The translations under genes were made by a program, and so were the position numbers. From assembly GCA_946478635.1 (NCBI GenBank), contig CAMLCX010000084.1:1-13284 (forward strand): 13,284 nucleotides of DNA, given 5' to 3'. The DNA comes from an uncultured Pseudomonadota bacterium. GTDB lineage: Bacteria > Desulfobacterota_B > Binatia > UBA9968. Of this stretch, positions 13,284-13,284 are shown in pieces (positions within the stretch are counted from its first letter, which is position 1; each line of letters opens with the position of its first letter). Under the pieces are notes generated by a model. That model was not told the origin of the DNA and searched no databases. It saw only the letters and a program-made list of their open reading frames with translations.

Positions 13284-13284
13284 T

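Overview
The window looks like chromosomal DNA from an uncultured Gram-negative bacterium. Genes are separated by short gaps, most carry GGAGG-type ribosome sites, and GC is moderate to high. A prenyl-FMN decarboxylase, an orphan molybdenum hydroxylase subunit and an ACMSD-type amidohydrolase close together are typical of large soil or marine genomes (Desulfobacterota, Binatota, Rokubacteria or Tectomicrobia-like). That placement is a guess; no rRNA or other marker gene is present.

Left end (1-2830, minus strand): a pyrimidine operon, read from right to left as promoter, attenuator leader, pyrR, a three-part pyrB fusion, then the start of carA. This is the most unusual part. The fusion joins a full E. 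coli-type aspartate carbamoyltransferase catalytic chain to only the zinc-ribbon half of the PyrI regulatory chain, followed by a complete PyrR-like phosphoribosyltransferase domain. The leader contains a hairpin whose loop fits the PyrR-binding consensus, a 16-codon leader peptide whose ribosome site lies in that hairpin's lower stem, and an intrinsic terminator. The leader peptide stop codon falls in the terminator loop, and the terminator carries the ribosome site and TTG start of pyrR. This suggests UMP control by coupled translation and transcription.

Middle (2826-6390): a divergent plus-strand promoter drives a small membrane protein of unknown function. A secreted cysteine-containing beta-propeller follows. 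Then come a YfcE-type metallophosphoesterase (minus) and a divergent 3-hydroxyanthranilate 3,4-dioxygenase (plus), followed by a 97-bp multi-hairpin element with 13-bp inverted ends.

Right part (6392-13283, all minus strand): in transcription order, an amidohydrolase-2/ACMSD-type enzyme, a degenerate SecA NBD2-like protein, PurU (formyltetrahydrofolate deformylase), a UbiD-family decarboxylase, a 48-residue zinc-ribbon protein, a terminator, and a xanthine-dehydrogenase-type molybdopterin subunit with no small or medium subunit beside it. The dioxygenase, decarboxylase, hydroxylase and amidohydrolase fit aromatic or N-heterocycle breakdown, but the window alone does not define one pathway.

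No stretch over 300 bases lacks a gene. The largest gaps are the pyr leader region (2645-2912) and 10374-10592.
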